Positions 52,112 through 60,196 of a stretch of 64,000 nt of DNA are shown here, piece after piece. The stretch covers positions 1-64,000 of the forward strand of contig CAJUHR010000014.1 in NCBI GenBank assembly GCA_910586255.1. Direction: 5' to 3'. Origin of the DNA: an uncultured Lachnospiraceae bacterium (lineage in GTDB: Bacteria; Bacillota; Clostridia; Lachnospirales; Lachnospiraceae). The position numbers were made by a program, and so were the translations under genes. The stretch's first letter is position 1, and every line of letters starts with the position of its first letter. Below the pieces are notes generated by a model. The model was not told where the DNA came from and ran no database searches. It saw only the letters and a program-made list of their open reading frames with translations.

Positions 52112-52132
52112 AAACTTATCCACCCTTCTTGT

Positions 52133-52175
52133 TTAATTTTAAATTAATTATAATATTGATTTAATTTAATTTCAA
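52133..52175 (-). promoter_or_regulatory. promoter and operator-like box of the mannan transporter operon
   Basis: TTGAAA (52175-52170), exactly 17 nt, TATAAT (52152-52147), followed by the 15-nt palindrome TTAATTTAAAATTAA (52147-52133). The same box sits at the same place in the CE2/epimerase promoter. The rest of 52176-52396 is AT-rich, with further TTAATTAA stretches near 52300 and no gene. Confidence 0.72.
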
Positions 52176-52396
52176 GAGAAAAGTAAGTATTTTCTCATTC
52201 TTGTTTATTTTATACTATTTATAATTGCATATTTCATAAATTATGCACAACAGCCAACCTTGCTCGCTTGTTTTTTAACTTAAATACACCGTTTTTATTT
52301 AACTTAATTAATTGAATTTAATTTAATAAAGTTTATTTGTCTTTATTTTTTCCTGTTTTATCCATTTATTCCTTCCTTTTATCTCTGAATAGTGCA

Positions 52397-52429
52397 CAAA
52401 AAAAGAAGCCTTTTTCACAAAAGACCTCT
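52397..52429 (-). terminator. terminator after the second lacI gene
   Basis: Minus-strand stem AGAGGTCTTTT/AAAAAGGCTTCT with G-U pairs and a GTG loop, then a run of eight T. Confidence 0.65.
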
Positions 52430-52509
52430 CATTTTGCCGGGATTGATTTTCATAAAACCGCCTAAGGAACTGTCACAAACTGCGGCTCACGGCTGACGAA
52501 AAGCAATTT

Positions 52510-53523
52510 TCAAACATGCTCCAGCCGCCGAACACTCTCCTTCTCCACCACGCTTCCGGACACCAGCCGCATATCCGCGGGGGTATTGCCATGCTCTGCC
52601 AGGGAAACCACGATCTTGATAGCGCATCGGACCATCTCCTTGATATCCACCTCATAGCTGGTAATGGAAATATCGCACAGCCCCTCATACAGATAGTTGT
52701 CAAAGCCCACAATGGAAATGTCCTCCGGTATCCGGTATCCCCGGCTTTTTAAAAGATTCACCAGCTCGCTGGCCGTTAAATCACAGTTGCAGGCAAAGGC
52801 AGTGGGCATCCGCTCCGGAAGCCGGATATTCCCGATCTGTCCCTCCATGGTCCGGTCATTGATCACCCAGTCAGGATTCTCCCTGATCCCGCTCTCCAAA
52901 AGAGCCTTCCGATAGCCGAAATACCGGTCCGTAATGCTGTTGCTGGCCAAAAGCGTCCCTACATAGGCAATCTCTCTGTGCCCCTGCTCGATCAGATAAT
53001 TGACCATCTTATACATGCCGTAATAATTGTCCGCCATCACCGAGGGACACTTAAGTCCCCGCATCATAAAATCCACCATCACCATGGGAATATCCGGCTG
53101 TCTGTCCAGAAATTCCAGGTACTCCCTGCCGATCTCTCCGATCACGATCAACCCCTGAATCTGCTGCTCCACTGCAAAAAGCGGCAGCTCTAAGGCCGCC
53201 TCCCGTTCATGGCGCAGAACCTCAAAAAGAATGACGCAGCTGTGAAGCCCCGCGATCAAAGACAGCTCCTGATACACCTTCCAGTAATAAGACGGGTATG
53301 CCCCCAGATACTTCTCCCCGATAATCACCCCCACATTCAGGATTTTCTTTCCGCCGCCTGAGACGGTTCCCCGGGTCTGATATCCCATCTCCGCGGCAAC
53401 CTGCTTAATCCGGGTTCTCAGCTCCTCACTGACTCCCTTCTGTCCTGCCAGTGCATTGGATACTGTTACTGTGCTCACCTGCATTCTCTCTGCGATATCC
53501 GACAAACGCACTGTTTTTTTCAT
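52510..53523 (-). CDS. LacI-family regulator, probably of the mannan transporter operon
   Basis: 337 residues. HTH VRLSDIAERMQVSTVTVSNA at the N-terminus, hinge and ligand domain (NVGVIIGEKYLGAYPSYYWK; VGFDNYLYEGLCDI). Same architecture as the first LacI at 19055. Divergence of the two suggests separate effectors, for example mannooligosaccharide and glucosyl-mannose. Its own promoter (53562) carries related AT-rich boxes, so autoregulation is likely. Confidence 0.88.
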   Translation of the reverse strand: MKKTVRLSDIAERMQVSTVTVSNALAGQKGVSEELRTRIKQVAAEMGYQTRGTVSGGGKKILNVGVIIGEKYLGAYPSYYWKVYQELSLIAGLHSCVILFEVLRHEREAALELPLFAVEQQIQGLIVIGEIGREYLEFLDRQPDIPMVMVDFMMRGLKCPSVMADNYYGMYKMVNYLIEQGHREIAYVGTLLASNSITDRYFGYRKALLESGIRENPDWVINDRTMEGQIGNIRLPERMPTAFACNCDLTASELVNLLKSRGYRIPEDISIVGFDNYLYEGLCDISITSYEVDIKEMVRCAIKIVVSLAEHGNTPADMRLVSGSVVEKESVRRLEHV

Positions 53524-53561
53524 CTTAATTTACACCCCTGTTTTAACTTATTTTTAATTTT

Positions 53562-53590
53562 ATTATATTAAATTAACTTTAAGATGTCAA
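53562..53590 (-). promoter_or_regulatory. consensus promoter of the second lacI gene
   Basis: TTGACA (53590-53585), 17 nt, TATAAT (53567-53562): a perfect sigma-A promoter. The -35 lies inside the last codons of the helicase gene, so the promoter overlaps that coding sequence. Confidence 0.8.
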
Positions 53591-56500
53591 CATCCTGTTT
53601 GCCTTAAAATACGCCTCCAGAACCCCTTTTATGTGCTGATAGCGCCTGGCATAGCTGTTTTCCACCCGGATGAGCTCCATCTGGTGAGCCTGACAGATCT
53701 CCACTTTCTTTTTGTCCCGGGCCATGACCACCTCATTTTCAATGTGCTCTTTACCATCTAACTCAATCACCAGCACCGGATATTTGCGCATTCCTCCCCG
53801 CTCGTAGACCACAAAGTCAAACCGGCCGGAGTAGAATAAATCACTGTAGTTTACATTATCCTCAAACACCTGGGAAACTGCCACCTCCTTCTCCACAGAA
53901 AAACGGTTCTGGGACAGCCAGATATTTTCCAGGGCGTGATTTAAGTTCTGCAAAAAGGCCTCCTCCGTGGCTGTGGAAAAGGGCTTGATCCCCAAAGCCC
54001 TGGAGTTTGCCTCCTTGGGAATGATCCGAGAAGTACCGTTGGATCGGACATACCGGACCAGGTCGTAGAGGTCGTCCTCCCCCTCCTGCCGGTGAAGCCG
54101 TTCCAGATTCCGGTCATTGGCCAGCACAATCAACTGCTCTCTTGCCCGGGAGGTGGCCACATTGATCAGCTCCTTATTATTTTTCAGCCACTCGTAGGTT
54201 CCCTCATAGGTATCGTTGGTGAGAGCTGTGGAAAACAGAACCACATCCTTTTCATCCCCCTGAAAAGCATGAACGGTCCCGCAGGCCACGTGATCAAGGC
54301 CCCTTCTTTCCAGCTGGCTCTCAATGGCGTTTTTCTGATTTACAAAAGGTGTGATGACCCCGATGGATTTGTCCCGGTGATTCATGGCATACCGCACAAT
54401 CTCCTCCACCTCCGCGGGAGCCACATTTCTCTGATCCGTCCGGCCGTCCTCCACATTCATATAGATGAGAGGCTTATCCTGAGTGCTCTCCGAACGGATC
54501 AGCAGCCGGGAATTGTAATATTTCTGATTGTTAAAATCAATAATTTTCCGATTGCACCGATAATGGTATCGCAGCAGCACCTCGTCACTAACCGAATCGC
54601 AGGCCAGAAATGCCTTGTAGAGAGAATTTTTCCGGTAATCGTACTCGCCAGGCACTCCGTATTTTCCCCGCAGCCGCCGGTTGGCCACCTCATCCAGCAA
54701 AATTACCGGATTTAACTGCTGAGGATCCCCCACTAACATCAGGCTTTGACCCCGGATCACCGGCACCAGCCCTACGGCCGTGTTGCACTGGCTGGCCTCA
54801 TCCATGACGGTCATATCAAAGTAGGGCCTGGGCTCTCCCAGCCTGTGGGCAGAGATACAGGTGGTGGCCACCACGGGGAAAATCCTCAGGAAACGCTTAA
54901 AGCTCTCATCCTCCTTAAGATATTCATTAAACGCCTCCAGCCTCTGATCCGGATCCTTTGTCAAAAGAATCTCCTTTAGCCTTTTGTTGGCCGGCTCATC
55001 CAGCCTGCGGATGCATCGCACGGAGGCATAGTACAAATATTTCTCCAGCTCCTTCACATCCTCCGTCAAAAAAGCCAGGGCATCCTTATCGGTGATGTCC
55101 CCCAGCCTTTTTAACTGCCGGTTGACCCGCTCCAGCTGCCGTCCGCCCAGATCGGTCTCAAAGGGAAGCATCTGCATGGAACGGCTGCGGCCCTGGCTGT
55201 ATTCCAAAAGCCGGTTAATGGTCTCACCGCGCTCCTTTAAATCCAGCACATCCTCATACCGTCTGAGAAGCTCCGAGAGCTTTTTCATCTGGTCTGCCTG
55301 GCTGTCCCGGTTCCGTCCCAGAGTCCTGTCAAAGACAGGAACCGTCCTGGCCTGCTCATAGAGAGCTGCCATATAGGAAAGCGCCTCCCTCACCTTCTCC
55401 TGATTGCCCAGGCGGATGACCGGAAAGGGAATCGGCTTTCCCTGATAGGTAAGTCCGGTCAGCTTCTTCACCACACTGTCAATAGGATGATTGTTGTAGG
55501 CCGTAAGCAATAAGGTTTTTTCGTTGAAAAATGCAGTGACAATGGTATTGATGATGGTGTTGGTCTTTCCGGTTCCCGGAGGTCCCTGGACATAGGCCAC
55601 CGGATATTTCATGGCATGGTTGATAGCCAGAAGCTGATCCAAGTTGATCCGCCGGTCGAGAGGCGTGATGGGAACCATCCGCCGACTTCGGGGCCGGTCC
55701 AAAAGGTCCCCGAAAAACGCCCGCACAGGCACGGACACCTCTCCTTTTTCGTACATTTTCAAAATGGCATCATACTCCCGGTGGAGATCCAGCACCACAT
55801 CCATCCCCAGCCCAATCACATAGGGCATATCATCCACCCCCTGAATCCGGCGGTTGTAGCGGGTGACGGCATCCTTGATTCTCTCCTGATTGGCCTCAAA
55901 ATCCTTTAATAGCTCATAGTCCTCACCGTCTAAGTATTTCCGGATGCTCTCCCTGACTCCGTCCACGGTAAACTCCGTGCAGACCGTAATATCCTCATCC
56001 GGGCGCAGACATCTGTCCTTCACATCCAGCCCCAGTTTGCGGTAGGCCAGCACGTACAGCCCCTTAGGGGTGTGAATGCTCATCACATTCATGGCAAGCC
56101 GCTGGATGGTCAGCCGCTTTTGTAAAGGTCCAGCCGCCCCGGCACGGGAAACGACTTTTCCCTGACCTGCCGCCGCCCGGTCGGTTTCCTGCCGGCGTCT
56201 TAAATCTTTCTGCTCCGCCCGGCTCTGAAATTCCTGCACGATCCGGCAAAACTGCTCATCGCTTAAGGGGTACACCTGCCCCTTAAAGCTGTCCCGGTCC
56301 AGATACCGCACCAAGGCAAAATCCTTTCGGTAGGCAGTGGTGTCCATCCGGTTGCAGTCCTCCAGATAGTCTAGCACCTTCAGATTTGCCACATGGTCAA
56401 ACAACGTCTTATACTTATGGGGATTGTCATGGATGTCCCTTACAAGCTCCTCATTGATCTCGCAGTAGGAGCCGTCCACCACCTGAGAGGACAGGATAGA

Positions 56501-56701
56501 ATCAATATAAATGCAGTCATAGCGGGCTAAGGAATATTTTCCCAAATGAAGCCCCTCCACCTCCAGAGTTCGCCTGGCAACATTCAGATTGCGAATCCCG
56601 ATCCAGTAGCGGGTTATCTGCTCCTGCCGGTTCCGGTACTCTATGGTCATCCATTTTCCTTCATGGATGGCAGTGAAAATATCCCGATGGATGGTATTCA
56701 T
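53579..56701 (-). CDS. WYL-like domain/SF1 helicase/PD-(D/E)XK nuclease fusion
   Basis: 1040 residues. N-terminal 10-90 resembles a WYL domain (IEYRNRQEQITRYWIGIRNL, GKYSLARYDCIYIDSIL). A UPF1/DNA2-like SF1 helicase core follows: Walker A QGPPGTGKTNT (about 372), DEASQCN (about 632), GDPQQLNPVI, and the late motif TSRAREQLIV. At about 955-1010 there is a nuclease-like block, RFDFVVYERGG ... YPVLVIELDGKEH, of the MTES_1575/DUF2726 PD-(D/E)XK kind. I start at 56701 because of AAAGGAG 8 nt upstream; the earlier ATG at 56764 has none. No obvious operon partner. The architecture is typical of mobile defence proteins, but the function here is unproven. Confidence 0.78.
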   Translation of the reverse strand: MNTIHRDIFTAIHEGKWMTIEYRNRQEQITRYWIGIRNLNVARRTLEVEGLHLGKYSLARYDCIYIDSILSSQVVDGSYCEINEELVRDIHDNPHKYKTLFDHVANLKVLDYLEDCNRMDTTAYRKDFALVRYLDRDSFKGQVYPLSDEQFCRIVQEFQSRAEQKDLRRRQETDRAAAGQGKVVSRAGAAGPLQKRLTIQRLAMNVMSIHTPKGLYVLAYRKLGLDVKDRCLRPDEDITVCTEFTVDGVRESIRKYLDGEDYELLKDFEANQERIKDAVTRYNRRIQGVDDMPYVIGLGMDVVLDLHREYDAILKMYEKGEVSVPVRAFFGDLLDRPRSRRMVPITPLDRRINLDQLLAINHAMKYPVAYVQGPPGTGKTNTIINTIVTAFFNEKTLLLTAYNNHPIDSVVKKLTGLTYQGKPIPFPVIRLGNQEKVREALSYMAALYEQARTVPVFDRTLGRNRDSQADQMKKLSELLRRYEDVLDLKERGETINRLLEYSQGRSRSMQMLPFETDLGGRQLERVNRQLKRLGDITDKDALAFLTEDVKELEKYLYYASVRCIRRLDEPANKRLKEILLTKDPDQRLEAFNEYLKEDESFKRFLRIFPVVATTCISAHRLGEPRPYFDMTVMDEASQCNTAVGLVPVIRGQSLMLVGDPQQLNPVILLDEVANRRLRGKYGVPGEYDYRKNSLYKAFLACDSVSDEVLLRYHYRCNRKIIDFNNQKYYNSRLLIRSESTQDKPLIYMNVEDGRTDQRNVAPAEVEEIVRYAMNHRDKSIGVITPFVNQKNAIESQLERRGLDHVACGTVHAFQGDEKDVVLFSTALTNDTYEGTYEWLKNNKELINVATSRAREQLIVLANDRNLERLHRQEGEDDLYDLVRYVRSNGTSRIIPKEANSRALGIKPFSTATEEAFLQNLNHALENIWLSQNRFSVEKEVAVSQVFEDNVNYSDLFYSGRFDFVVYERGGMRKYPVLVIELDGKEHIENEVVMARDKKKVEICQAHQMELIRVENSYARRYQHIKGVLEAYFKANRMLTS

Positions 56702-56792
56702 AGTATCTGCTCCTTTGCACAGTTTCCAATTTGTCCCCTTGTCCATACTTTTAGGAAACCACAAATAAATGCTTAATTTGCCAAATCATGTA

Positions 56793-56957
56793 CTAGTACA
56801 TCGTTGCATTAATAACCGAGTAACAGTGCTTGATGTCTGCGTCAGGTGTGCGTCTGCAAAGTGACGGCGTAGCGGATCCTACGTCTAGCTTTGCAGACGC
56901 GCTCCTGGCGTAGAGAGCAAGTGCTGTTGCTTAGGAATTAATGCAATGATGTACTAG
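56793..56957. repeat. CTAG-ended palindromic element E3 (165 bp)
   Basis: Left end CTAGTACATCGTTGCATTAA pairs with right end TTAATGCAATGATGTACTAG. Inner arms GCGTCTGCAAAG/CTTTGCAGACGC flank a core GGCGTAGCGGATCCTACGTC. The right part contains the stop codon of the hydrolase gene (56931). Ends and length match E1 and E2. Confidence 0.85.
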
Positions 56958-57749
56958 CCAGCAGAGACTGCCATAATCCTCCAAAATGGCCGTGTGGCCG
57001 ATTCCCTTAAGGATTTTTGCCGGACATTCTCCCAGGTCCTTTCTCAGCATCTCCATATGTCTTCGGGAAATGACCCGGTCTCGTTCTCCCAGAATTAACA
57101 CTGCCTGCCCCTTAAAGCCTTCCTTCGGAATTTTCCATTGGTCAAAGGCCATCTCTGCCAAAAGCCTTGCCCCGGTGGCTGCATCGGCCCGCCTTACATC
57201 CGCCACCAGCTGACAATCCATGGCAGACCACCGGTTGACGGTCAGAAGAGAAAGAAGGCGGATCAGAAATTTTGTTCCCCTGCATGGCGCCTGCAAAAAG
57301 CGGATTCCCCAGGCTATAACAGGCCAAAAGCAGGCAATGGGTCTTAAAAATCCGATTCCCCCGTAAACCGGGCTCAGCAAAAGAAGCTTTTCCCTCCGTC
57401 CTTCCCTTAGGACGGCCTTTAACACCACATTTCCTCCCATGGAATGAGCCAGGATTATATCAAAGGAATGTTCCCTTAAATACCCACGCATATCCTCCAC
57501 AAAGCGCTCCAAAATTTTTCTTTTGTATCTTGCGGGAGTATGTCCGAAGCCGGGAAACTCATAAAGCTTGACCCGGAAGAGGCCAGAGCTTTCCAGATCT
57601 CTTTTTAACCGCCTGTACCGGGCTGCCGAGTGCATCCAGCCATGAACCACCAAAATCCTCTTCTCTCCTGCCTGCTTCTTCGAGCGTGTTTGAAAAGTTT
57701 TGTTTTCTAAAGCTCTGTTCTGCAAAACCTCTCTCTCCATGGATCCCAT
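56931..57749 (-). CDS. alpha/beta hydrolase
   Basis: 272 residues. Oxyanion region HGWMHSAARYRRLKRDL, nucleophile Ser in LAHSMGGNVVLKAV (GxSxG variant AHSMG), Asp in LGERDRVI and His in GIGHTAIL, so the triad is complete. Substrate unknown. The ATG at 57749 has GGGAG 6 nt upstream and lies 16 nt after the Suv3-like gene's stop, so they may be cotranscribed. Its last codons come from element E3. Confidence 0.8.
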   Translation of the reverse strand: MGSMEREVLQNRALENKTFQTRSKKQAGEKRILVVHGWMHSAARYRRLKRDLESSGLFRVKLYEFPGFGHTPARYKRKILERFVEDMRGYLREHSFDIILAHSMGGNVVLKAVLREGRREKLLLLSPVYGGIGFLRPIACFWPVIAWGIRFLQAPCRGTKFLIRLLSLLTVNRWSAMDCQLVADVRRADAATGARLLAEMAFDQWKIPKEGFKGQAVLILGERDRVISRRHMEMLRKDLGECPAKILKGIGHTAILEDYGSLCWLVHHCINS

Positions 57750-57765
57750 GTTCATCTCCCGGCCT

Positions 57766-59742
57766 CTATCTGCGCTCAAAACACCGCCTGCATTTCCCCG
57801 CCATATACCCAACCGGAAGCAGCCTGCCGCAATACTGACACCTGGCAATATATCCCTTCTTTCCCTTGGACAGATAGCGCATGATCACTGCCTCTGTCCG
57901 GCTCCTCTCCTCCTCCAGCCACTCCTCATCAATCACCTTGTCAAAGCGGTAGGAAAACTGATAGTAGAGATCCAGCTTCTTATAGTAGGTCTCGTAATCC
58001 TGCATGGTGTTTTTTCCGCCCTCGCCGGCAGCGGCCTTTCTCGGGGAAATCCTTTTTCGTCCTCCGTCCAGGCGGGGATGCTCCAGGTAAGAATCCGCCG
58101 GATAATTCATGCAGTATTCCAGCCACTGCTTGACCACCTTCCGGTCCTTCACGTCAATGGGACAGCTGATCATCCGGTAGAGGATTCTTTTGTCCTCAAA
58201 CCCCATAATCTGGCTCTCAAATCGCTTGGCATAGCCGTACAGACACAAAAGCTCATCAATGCTCACCTTCTCAAAAGGCTTCTCTGCCTTCTCCGAATGC
58301 CACACCTGCAAAATCACATCCAAAGGCTCGTCCAGATCAAGAAGCACCTGCGGAAAACCTAAGCTGACCGTCTCCACCGGTTCATCCCTTCCGTGAAACC
58401 GTTCCCGGATATAGGAAAGGCCCGCCGTACCCATGGCAGTTACATAACCGGTATCATAGATTCCGTACCGGCCGGCCCGTCCTGCAATCTGTAAAATCTC
58501 GGGAACCAGAAGTCCCCTGCGCTGAATGCCGTCAAACTTCTCCGTCTGTATGAAAACAATCCGCCTGACCGGAAGATTAAGGCCCATGCCAATGGCATCG
58601 GTAGCCACCACCACCCGGGTCTTTCCGCTGGTGAAAAGCTGCATCTGACGCCGCCGTATCTCCGGAGGCAGGCTTCCATATATGACGCTTGCCTCAATGC
58701 CCTGCTCCTCTAGCCGTCCCGCCACATCAAGCACAGACTTTTTGGAAAACACCACCAGGGCATCTCCCTCCTTTACGTCCTCCGGAAACCGAAAGGGCAC
58801 GTCCTCACAAACCAGGGCCGTCTTTCGCTCATACCGATTTATCACATAATCATCCCCGCACAGCTCAATCAGATGGCAGACCGCCACCTCCGCCGCCGGA
58901 CTCATACACACATGGATCTCCGATGCCTGCAGGCCTAAGATTGCCTTGGTCCAGCAATGGCCCCTCTCCGGATCCGCGGTCATCTGAGCCTCATCGATCA
59001 CCGCAATATCATAGATTTTAGAAAAATCCGCCATCTCCACTGTGGATGCGGTCACCCGGCTGTCCTCCTCCGCAATACATTCCTGGCCGGTCAGCATGGT
59101 GCAGGCAATGCCGTACTCCTTCATTTTTTCATAGACCTCCAGGGCCAAAAGGCGCAGAGGGCCCAGATACACCCCTTCGCCGGCGCATTTCAGCCTTTCC
59201 AGGGCCTGATAGGTCTTTCCGCTGTTGGTGGGTCCGATGTGCAGCACAAAATGACGCTTCATCTCCAGGGCCTCCGGAAATTCCAGCTCCGGCCGGGAGG
59301 GCACCAGCTCCAAAATCTTGTTTTTTAAAGCCTCTGTCCGGAAGGTCCGAAACAGATCAAATAGCGGCTGCCGGCATATCTCTCCCGATGCGTCCTTTTC
59401 CAGATATTCAAAAAACGCCTGTCCCACCAGACGCTCATCCTCCGGCAGAAGAAGAGCCAGGTCCAGCCGCACCAGCTCCGGAATCACCGCCCGTTCAATC
59501 TGCTCCACCATCGGTTTTAAATGATACCGAAGCCCGCAGTAGTACAGATTGTTGATCTGCCGGTGGTAATTTTCCAGGGCATTTCTCGTCACCTGGCTGT
59601 TTTTTGTCCGCTTTAACATCCGTGACAGACTCTTTGCCTTCTCCATAGCGCCCCTGGCCTTGACGGAGGAGGGACGCTTTTTTCCTCCCTCCTTCTCATA
59701 CTCCCGAATATATAACTGTATCAGTTCTTCTCTCTCCATCAT
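57766..59742 (-). CDS. Suv3-like DEAD/DEAH-type RNA helicase
   Basis: 658 residues. Walker A in HIGPTNSGKTYQALERL (about 170), DEAQ in IAVIDEAQMTAD (about 245), helicase C-terminal motifs ATDAIGMGLNLPVRRI and QIAGRAGRYG. The N-terminal 160 residues are helical. The end has a zinc ribbon (CQYCGRLLPV ... CRRC). This is the bacterial form of the Suv3/mitochondrial degradosome helicase; in bacteria its role is not well known. The gene precedes the hydrolase on the same strand. A promoter lies in the AT-rich 59743-59900 but I could not fix it. Confidence 0.85.
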   Translation of the reverse strand: MMEREELIQLYIREYEKEGGKKRPSSVKARGAMEKAKSLSRMLKRTKNSQVTRNALENYHRQINNLYYCGLRYHLKPMVEQIERAVIPELVRLDLALLLPEDERLVGQAFFEYLEKDASGEICRQPLFDLFRTFRTEALKNKILELVPSRPELEFPEALEMKRHFVLHIGPTNSGKTYQALERLKCAGEGVYLGPLRLLALEVYEKMKEYGIACTMLTGQECIAEEDSRVTASTVEMADFSKIYDIAVIDEAQMTADPERGHCWTKAILGLQASEIHVCMSPAAEVAVCHLIELCGDDYVINRYERKTALVCEDVPFRFPEDVKEGDALVVFSKKSVLDVAGRLEEQGIEASVIYGSLPPEIRRRQMQLFTSGKTRVVVATDAIGMGLNLPVRRIVFIQTEKFDGIQRRGLLVPEILQIAGRAGRYGIYDTGYVTAMGTAGLSYIRERFHGRDEPVETVSLGFPQVLLDLDEPLDVILQVWHSEKAEKPFEKVSIDELLCLYGYAKRFESQIMGFEDKRILYRMISCPIDVKDRKVVKQWLEYCMNYPADSYLEHPRLDGGRKRISPRKAAAGEGGKNTMQDYETYYKKLDLYYQFSYRFDKVIDEEWLEEERSRTEAVIMRYLSKGKKGYIARCQYCGRLLPVGYMAGKCRRCFERR

Positions 59743-59965
59743 CCTGAATATTTATCCTTCCATCTCCCACATGTGTCCATTTTGCTTCCTTCTATCATAA
59801 CCGCAAAGAGCCGATTCAGCAACACAAAAAGCATTTATATCCTTATACTTTTCACAAATTCTTCAAAAATAAATCACATTCACGTCACATTTATCCCGTA
59901 TTCTGTAATCACAAACAAGGTGATAACCTTTTTACATAGATTTTTTTCATTTTCCCTCTTTTTTA

Positions 59966-59991
59966 GCGGCTGACAGACAGCCGCTTTTTTT
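59966..59991 (+). terminator. strong intrinsic terminator in the leader of the VIT gene
   Basis: Perfect 7-bp stem GCGGCTG/CAGCCGC followed by seven T. It points along the plus strand, yet no plus-strand gene precedes it. It therefore ends either a small RNA starting in 59800-59950 or an attenuated leader of the VIT gene 205 nt downstream. The remaining 59992-60196 includes a TTGCA...TGCAA hairpin (60088-60104) and no gene. Confidence 0.75.
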
Positions 59992-60196
59992 ATGTACACA
60001 GGCACTCAAAGGAAGATTTATCAGCAAAGCCAATGGATGCCCGGCACAGCGAGCAGGTGAAAAGCCTTCTTCAGCCGCTGCAAAAAAATTGCAAATGATG
60101 CAATTTTGATACAACTTTGAAGCCTTTTTGATACCAGCAGGCGATATGGTAAATACAACCTTTCAAAAGCAATGCCAAAAGAAACGAGGTAATCCT

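Noticed and set aside
53579..56764. Start of the helicase gene at 56764
   Set aside because: The 21 extra codons have no RBS and no domain; the ATG at 56701 has AAAGGAG at the right distance.
59985..60110. Possible c-di-GMP riboswitch before the VIT gene (AGCAAAGCCA stretch)
   Set aside because: The GCAAAGCC word recalls GEMM RNAs, but the GAAA tetraloop stem and the receptor helix are not there. I could not fold it into either c-di-GMP class.
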